Origin: Pseudomonadota bacterium
GTDB lineage: Bacteria; Myxococcota; UBA9042; PHBI01
Assembly (NCBI GenBank): GCA_005788935.1
Contig: SYAK01000467.1
Span: 1 to 9,539, forward strand
Length of the DNA: 9,539 nucleotides
Direction of reading: 5' to 3'
Shown here: in pieces, positions 5,592 through 9,539 of the stretch
Numbering within the stretch: the first letter of the stretch is position 1
Layout of the letters: the number at the start of each line of letters is the position of its first letter
The notes under the pieces: generated by a model
What the model was told of the DNA's origin: nothing
What the model saw: only the letters and a program-made list of their open reading frames with translations
The model's database searches: none
Position numbers and translations under genes: made by a program

Positions 5592-6233
5592 TCAACCCTG
5601 GTCGAGTCGCAGCAGTTGGCGGCCCATGAAGAGGCTGTCGCCGGGCTCGAGCGGGTGCTGCTCCTGAATGCGCACGAAGACGCCGTTCGTGCTCTGCAGG
5701 TCATTGATGATGAAGTGACCCTGCCGCTCTTCGATGCGCGCGTGATTGTAGCTCATGAAGGGGTCGTGCATGAAGTTCATGTCGCACCCCTCGCGCCCGA
5801 TCGTCAGGCTCTTGCCAAAGGCGCAGACCGCGAGCCCGCTCTCGCCGCCGTCGAGGATCTGGACGACGCGGAAGCGCCACGGCTTCATCGGGGTCCCACT
5901 GAAGACGGCGCCATCCGCGCCCATGACGACCGGGAACTGGCGGTAGCGCTCGAAGCGAAAGATCTGTTCCCCACAGATGAACTGCTGGCCGTCCATCAAC
6001 GCGGTCGACGAGCGGACCTGCAGGTAGACGCCGTTGCGGTGCCCCTCGTCGCGCACGGTCACCCGGCCGCTGGCGACCGTGAAGACGCAGTGGACGGCGT
6101 CGAGGGCCTGATCCTGCGGGAAGACGAGGTCGCTCGTGCTGCCGCGGCCGATGGCGGTGCGGCCTTCCGGGAGGTCGAAGACGGTCCCTTCCTCCCGGTC
6201 GCCCCGCAGGAGGGTCAGTCTGAACGCGGCCAT
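5592..6233 (-). CDS. Tandem FHA-domain protein (phosphothreonine reader)
   Basis: The 213-residue soluble protein is made of two forkhead-associated domains and little else. FHA1 (about 5-96) has IGR at 28-30, His48 and N67-G68, but the usual S-x-x-H reads D45-A-V-H48, so the phosphate-contacting Ser is an Asp. FHA2 (about 120-211) keeps the full set: IGR 145-147, S161-Y-N-H164 and STNG 181-184. FHA domains bind phosphothreonine peptides, typically with selectivity at +3 (family knowledge). FHA2 is predicted competent; FHA1 may be altered, dimerising or intramolecular. No signal peptide or membrane helix is seen, so it should be cytoplasmic. The ATG has GGAG nine bases upstream (complement of 6243-6246). 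It converges on the Ser/Thr kinase with a 58-bp gap and follows the TPR/HEAT gene on the same strand after 134 bp, with its own promoter. Confidence 0.94.
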   Translation of the reverse strand: MAAFRLTLLRGDREEGTVFDLPEGRTAIGRGSTSDLVFPQDQALDAVHCVFTVASGRVTVRDEGHRNGVYLQVRSSTALMDGQQFICGEQIFRFERYRQFPVVMGADGAVFSGTPMKPWRFRVVQILDGGESGLAVCAFGKSLTIGREGCDMNFMHDPFMSYNHARIEERQGHFIINDLQSTNGVFVRIQEQHPLEPGDSLFMGRQLLRLDQG

Positions 6234-6257
6234 GGTCGGATGCTCCGGGATGGTGGG

Positions 6258-6287
6258 CGTCCGCGGAGAGAGAGGCGCGGACGTTTT
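6258..6287. promoter_or_regulatory. Strong hairpin in the FHA mRNA leader
   Basis: The 8-bp perfect arms CGTCCGCG (6258-6265) and CGCGGACG (6276-6283) enclose a 10-nt loop, GAGAGAGAGG on the plus strand. On the plus strand it is followed by TTTT (6284-6287) like an intrinsic terminator, but no plus-strand gene leads into it. In the FHA mRNA it would form at the 5' end, a few bases after the predicted start near 6290, with a pyrimidine loop (CCUCUCUCUC). It may stabilise the transcript, affect translation or stop antisense transcription. Confidence 0.6.
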
Positions 6288-6296
6288 CGAAGGGGG

Positions 6297-6324
6297 ATCA
6301 TAGCGCTCGCGGCGTTGACCGCAA
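6297..6324 (-). promoter_or_regulatory. Sigma70-like promoter for the FHA gene
   Basis: On the minus strand there is TTGCGG (complement of 6319-6324), a 16-bp spacer and TATGAT (complement of 6297-6302), a five-of-six -10. Transcription would begin near 6290, giving a leader of about 57 nt. A small inverted repeat, CGTTG-N4-CAACG (6313-6326), overlaps the -35 and could be an operator. No intrinsic terminator separates it from the solenoid gene, so read-through is also possible. Confidence 0.6.
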
Positions 6325-6367
6325 CGGCCAAACGGCGCTTCCGGCAGTCGGAGGCGCGAGCACGGCC

Positions 6368-9300
6368 TCAGCGGCGGGCTCGGTCGCGCCCAGCCCCCGT
6401 CGCGACAGCCCGGACAGCCGCATGCGGGCTCACGGCGAGCGCGGTAACTGGCAGGCCGAGGGCGTCGACGGCGCGGGCGGCCCCCTCCGCGAGGTGAGGA
6501 TCGACGCCGAGAGCCAGCTCGACGAGGCGCGCCTCGAGTGCAGCGGGCGCCGGGAGGCCGTCGGAGCGCCTCAAGAGGCCCATCAGGACACCTTCGACGA
6601 CCGCGCGGTCGGCGGTGGCGAGCCAGGCCCGGGCCGTCGCGTCGACGAGCTCACCCGCGCGCGTCCCGAGCTGCGATCGCTCGGCAAGCGAGAAGTCGTC
6701 GAGGCAGGCGGGTGCGGGTGGTGGCAGGGGGGCCTCGGACCGAGCCGGCATCCGCGCGAGGAGCGGCAGGCCGGTCGTCAGGCGCCACGCCTCGCAGGGA
6801 TCGGCCGCAGGGACCCGGGCGAGGGCCTCGCGTGCGGCGGTCGGATCAAGCTGTCCGAGCCACGAGAGCGCGCCCGCACGGACCTCGACCGGCCCTGGTT
6901 CGCCCGCGACACGCGCGAGGGCGGTCACGGTACGGGCCCGAGCACCCGGGTCGGAGGGGGGCCATGAAGCCGCGAGGATGGCCTGCTGACGCGCCGCCCG
7001 GGCGACCGCAGCGTCGCGCGCCTGCCCGTCGAAGATGGCCGCGAGCTGTCGCGCGATCGCGGCGGCGAGGCGCGGCGAAAGCGCGAGGGGCGCGCCACGG
7101 GGCGCCGTGACCTCGGGCGTCGAGGTGCGGATCGGCCCGCTCCACTGAAGCATGCCCGAGGCCGGGCGAAAGAGCGCATCGTAAGATGCATTGAACGCAT
7201 CTGTATTCGCATCCGGCGCTGACCCGGGCGGCGCGACGAGGCCCGCGAGCAGCCCGATCAGCAGCGTGTCCTCGAGTGGCCCCGTCCAGAGCTGGCCTGC
7301 CACCAGGTCGGCCAGCGTGGCGGCCGCCTCCTGGCTCGCGACGCTCGCGCAGGCGAGGCGCAGCGCGGCGAGGAGCTCGGAGCGATGGTTGCGCGGGTCG
7401 GCGAGGGCGCGCGCGATCGCCTGGACAGCCGCCTCGCGGGTCGCCTCGGAGACGACGTCGCCGCGGGTCGCGGCCACGCGCCCAAGCCCGCGGATCGCGA
7501 TCTCTCGGACCTCCTGCACCGGATCATCGAGGAGCCGCGCCAGGATCGGTTGGGAGGCGGCGGACGGCACACGCGAGGCCGCGAGGCCGGCGATCGTCCG
7601 CTCGCGAAGGCCGGTGGCCATCCACGCCTCGAGCCCTGGCCAAACCCCCGAGCGACCGAGCGCCCACCCCGCGACCTCGCGCAGACGCGGGGGCACGGTC
7701 GGCATCAGCGCGACAAGGGCGGCGCGGGCCTCGGGCGTCCCGATGTGACCGAGGGCCGCGATGGCACGGCCCGCCATCACGAGCTCGGGCGACTGTCCGC
7801 TGCCACCTGACGGGAGCTGCCGCGACGCGAGGCGCACGAGCCCCGACACAGCGCCGTCGGGGCGGAGGCGCTCAAGCACGCGCAGGGCCTGATCGCGGGC
7901 GGCCTCATCAACCCCGCCGAGCGCGACGAGCAGGATGCCCTGGGCACGCCTCGCGAGCGCGACGCGGCCCGCATCCGTCCCACTCGCCGCGCCAGAGGCC
8001 GCGAGGCGCAGGGCCTCCCGTTCGAAGTGGCTGACGAGGAGCGCCGCCGCCTGGTCGCGGTGGGCCCCCCGAGTCGCTGCGGCGTCGATGGCGGCCTCGA
8101 GGCTCTGCCGCAGGTCCCGCGGCACCGTCGCGTCGACGCTCAGTTCGATGAGGCGGCGCACGGCCCGCTGCACCGCGTGCCCGTCCCGCCCATCGCGCAG
8201 CACGCCCTGAAGCGCGCTGGCCTCGCGCACGGCATCACCCTCGGTGCGTGCGAGAGCCGCGAGCCGCAACAGGACCTCTGCATCGCCTGGCGTCAGATCG
8301 AGCGCCCGCTGCCACGCCGCGGCCGCCTCCGCGTTCCGCCCGGCTGCGGCCGCCACGTCGCCGAGCAAGACCCGCGCAGAGGCCTCACCGGGGTTGAGCG
8401 TCACGGCGGCGAGCGCCAGACGCTCGGCCCGCGCCAGGTCGCCTGCGGCCCGTGCATGCTCCACCGCGCGCTGGAAGTGGATCGTCGCCCGCGGCCGATC
8501 GGCTCGCGCGAGCGCTTCGGCGAAGTCCGCCGCGGCGCCCCTGTCACCGTCACGCAGCGCGAGCTGTTCCTGAAGTCGGTCCATGGCGCTGCCTGTTGCG
8601 CCTCGGCGCGCCATGTGCGCGACCAGCGACCGCGCGTCCGGGGTCAGGCCGAGCATCAGGAGGGCCTCGACAGCGAGACGCGCGTCGGCGAGGGCCGCGG
8701 GCCCCGCGGGCTCGAGCAGCTGGTTGTCACGCCCCGTGAAGCCGCGGGCCAGCTCGCGCGCCTTCGCCTCGAGCTGGTGCGCCGTCTTCCAGATCGCGAG
8801 CAGCCGCTCCCGCGCCTCGGCCGCGAGCGCCGAGCCTTCAGCTGCACCGCGCACCGCGCCGAGCCAGTGGATCGCCGCGTCCTGATCACGCCGCCGCTTC
8901 TCCGCGATGCGCGCCCTCAGACGCAGGACCTCGGGCCGCTCCGTCCCAGCTGAGCTGTTCGCGTCAAGCGCGGCCTGCGCCTCGTCGAGGAGGTCGTGCT
9001 CGAGCAGGACCTCGGCCATCCGGCTTGGCCCCGCAGCCCCTTGAGCAAGCTCGCGCCAGATCGCGAGCGCGCCCGCCTTGTCGCCGAGCGACCACAGATA
9101 GCCGCCGTGCCCCACGACGTGGTCGGCCTCACCCGGCTCGAGTTGGCGCAGCTGCCGGAACAGCGCTTCGATCTCCTTGCGATCCGAAGGGTTCGCGCGC
9201 CTCAGCCAGCGGCCGATCAGCTCGGTCACCAGCCCGGGATCACCGCCCGTCGCCTTGCCAAGCGACCGCAGCGCCGCGAGCGCGTCCGCGTCGCGCCCGA

Positions 9301-9539
9301 GCCCCATCAGCGCGTCGATGCGCGCCATGAGATGCCGCGGCTCGCCGCCAGCCACCTTGACGAGCCCATCCCACGCCCGCACCAGCGCGTCCGTCGCCCC
9401 CGTCCGTCCCAGCGCGGCGACAAGCCCTTCGTGGACGTCGACCCGACGCGGCATGCGCCTGACCGCCTCCTGCCAGCTCACGACCGCATCGGCGTCGAGC
9501 CCGAGTTCGTCGCGGATCCGCGCGAGCGCCACGAGCGCC
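6368..9539 (-). CDS. Large TPR and HEAT-repeat solenoid protein, N terminus outside window
   Basis: This is the last 1,056 residues of a longer protein; the frame is open through the right edge. The GTG at 9530-9532 falls inside helical repeat sequence with no Shine-Dalgarno visible, so it is unlikely to be the start. Residue numbers here count from that codon. Residues 1-480 are Ala/Leu/Arg-rich helix pairs with TPR signatures, clearest at about 360-440 (RAERLALAAVTLNPGEASARVLLGDVAAAAGRNAEAAAAWQRALDLTPGDAEV). Residues 590-690 are HEAT-like, as in GRAIAALGHIGTPEARAALVAL and DDPVQEVREIAIRGLGRV. A non-helical linker near 760-805 breaks the pattern, then more degenerate helical repeats run to the end. 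Such solenoids act as protein scaffolds (family knowledge); partners are unknown. No catalytic motif or membrane helix is visible. It lies upstream of the FHA gene on the same strand. Whether it is exported cannot be judged without the N terminus. Confidence 0.88.
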   Translation of the reverse strand, partial: ALVALARIRDELGLDADAVVSWQEAVRRMPRRVDVHEGLVAALGRTGATDALVRAWDGLVKVAGGEPRHLMARIDALMGLGRDADALAALRSLGKATGGDPGLVTELIGRWLRRANPSDRKEIEALFRQLRQLEPGEADHVVGHGGYLWSLGDKAGALAIWRELAQGAAGPSRMAEVLLEHDLLDEAQAALDANSSAGTERPEVLRLRARIAEKRRRDQDAAIHWLGAVRGAAEGSALAAEARERLLAIWKTAHQLEAKARELARGFTGRDNQLLEPAGPAALADARLAVEALLMLGLTPDARSLVAHMARRGATGSAMDRLQEQLALRDGDRGAAADFAEALARADRPRATIHFQRAVEHARAAGDLARAERLALAAVTLNPGEASARVLLGDVAAAAGRNAEAAAAWQRALDLTPGDAEVLLRLAALARTEGDAVREASALQGVLRDGRDGHAVQRAVRRLIELSVDATVPRDLRQSLEAAIDAAATRGAHRDQAAALLVSHFEREALRLAASGAASGTDAGRVALARRAQGILLVALGGVDEAARDQALRVLERLRPDGAVSGLVRLASRQLPSGGSGQSPELVMAGRAIAALGHIGTPEARAALVALMPTVPPRLREVAGWALGRSGVWPGLEAWMATGLRERTIAGLAASRVPSAASQPILARLLDDPVQEVREIAIRGLGRVAATRGDVVSEATREAAVQAIARALADPRNHRSELLAALRLACASVASQEAAATLADLVAGQLWTGPLEDTLLIGLLAGLVAPPGSAPDANTDAFNASYDALFRPASGMLQWSGPIRTSTPEVTAPRGAPLALSPRLAAAIARQLAAIFDGQARDAAVARAARQQAILAASWPPSDPGARARTVTALARVAGEPGPVEVRAGALSWLGQLDPTAAREALARVPAADPCEAWRLTTGLPLLARMPARSEAPLPPPAPACLDDFSLAERSQLGTRAGELVDATARAWLATADRAVVEGVLMGLLRRSDGLPAPAALEARLVELALGVDPHLAEGAARAVDALGLPVTALAVSPHAAVRAVATGAGRDRARR

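Noticed and set aside
5490..6497. Plus-strand open frame of 335 codons across the FHA gene
   Set aside because: It overlaps the tail of the kinase gene, the convergent gap, the FHA gene and its promoter, and has no domain similarity; the minus-strand FHA frame is clearly the real one.
8027..8953. Plus-strand open frame of 308 codons opposite the solenoid gene
   Set aside because: It is an Arg-rich GC shadow of the TPR region, which has clear repeat signatures on the minus strand.
9530..9532. GTG as the true start of the solenoid gene
   Set aside because: The frame remains open to the window edge and the sequence is already mid-repeat, so the gene is treated as truncated at its 5' end.

Overview
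The window is very GC-rich, with strong G/C preference at third codon positions. It encodes a cluster typical of predatory or gliding deltaproteobacteria: a Hanks-type Ser/Thr kinase with an N-terminal zinc ribbon, an FHA protein, a giant TPR/HEAT solenoid and a second CPxCG zinc-ribbon protein. This suggests Myxococcota (Polyangia-like) or a close relative. The taxonomic call is inference from gene types and composition; no marker gene is present.

Layout. (1) 1-265, minus: 5' end of a zinc-ribbon protein that runs off the left edge and has its own sigma70-like promoter. (2) 266-629: a 364-bp divergent intergenic region with seven perfect-length 13-bp tandem repeats (381-471) and candidate promoters facing both ways. 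(3) 630-3011, plus: a tightly coupled three-gene operon encoding a membrane-anchored SRPBCC protein, a COG3146/FemAB-like GNAT acyltransferase and an RDD membrane protein. The genes overlap by 4 and 20 bp. (4) 3190-3693, plus: a small secreted eight-stranded outer-membrane beta-barrel with a clear promoter and intrinsic terminator. (5) 3839-5533, plus: the kinase, starting at GTG and ending in a membrane tail anchor. (6) 5592-6233, minus: a tandem-FHA protein convergent with the kinase, with its own promoter and a 5'-leader hairpin. (7) 6368-9539, minus: the C-terminal 1,056 residues of a TPR plus HEAT-repeat protein whose N terminus lies beyond the right edge.

How the genes may work together. 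The kinase, FHA and solenoid genes form a plausible phospho-signalling module: a membrane-tethered kinase writes phosphothreonine, the FHA protein reads it, and the solenoid offers a scaffold. One FHA domain keeps all phosphothreonine-binding residues and the other has lost the key serine. This link rests on proximity and domain logic only. The 630-3011 operon looks like an envelope-associated unit of unknown substrate. Nothing suggests phage, insertion sequences, CRISPR or RNA genes. The most unusual items are the 13-bp repeat array, the tail-anchored kinase with no periplasmic domain, the asymmetric FHA pair and a rare-codon patch in the solenoid gene.
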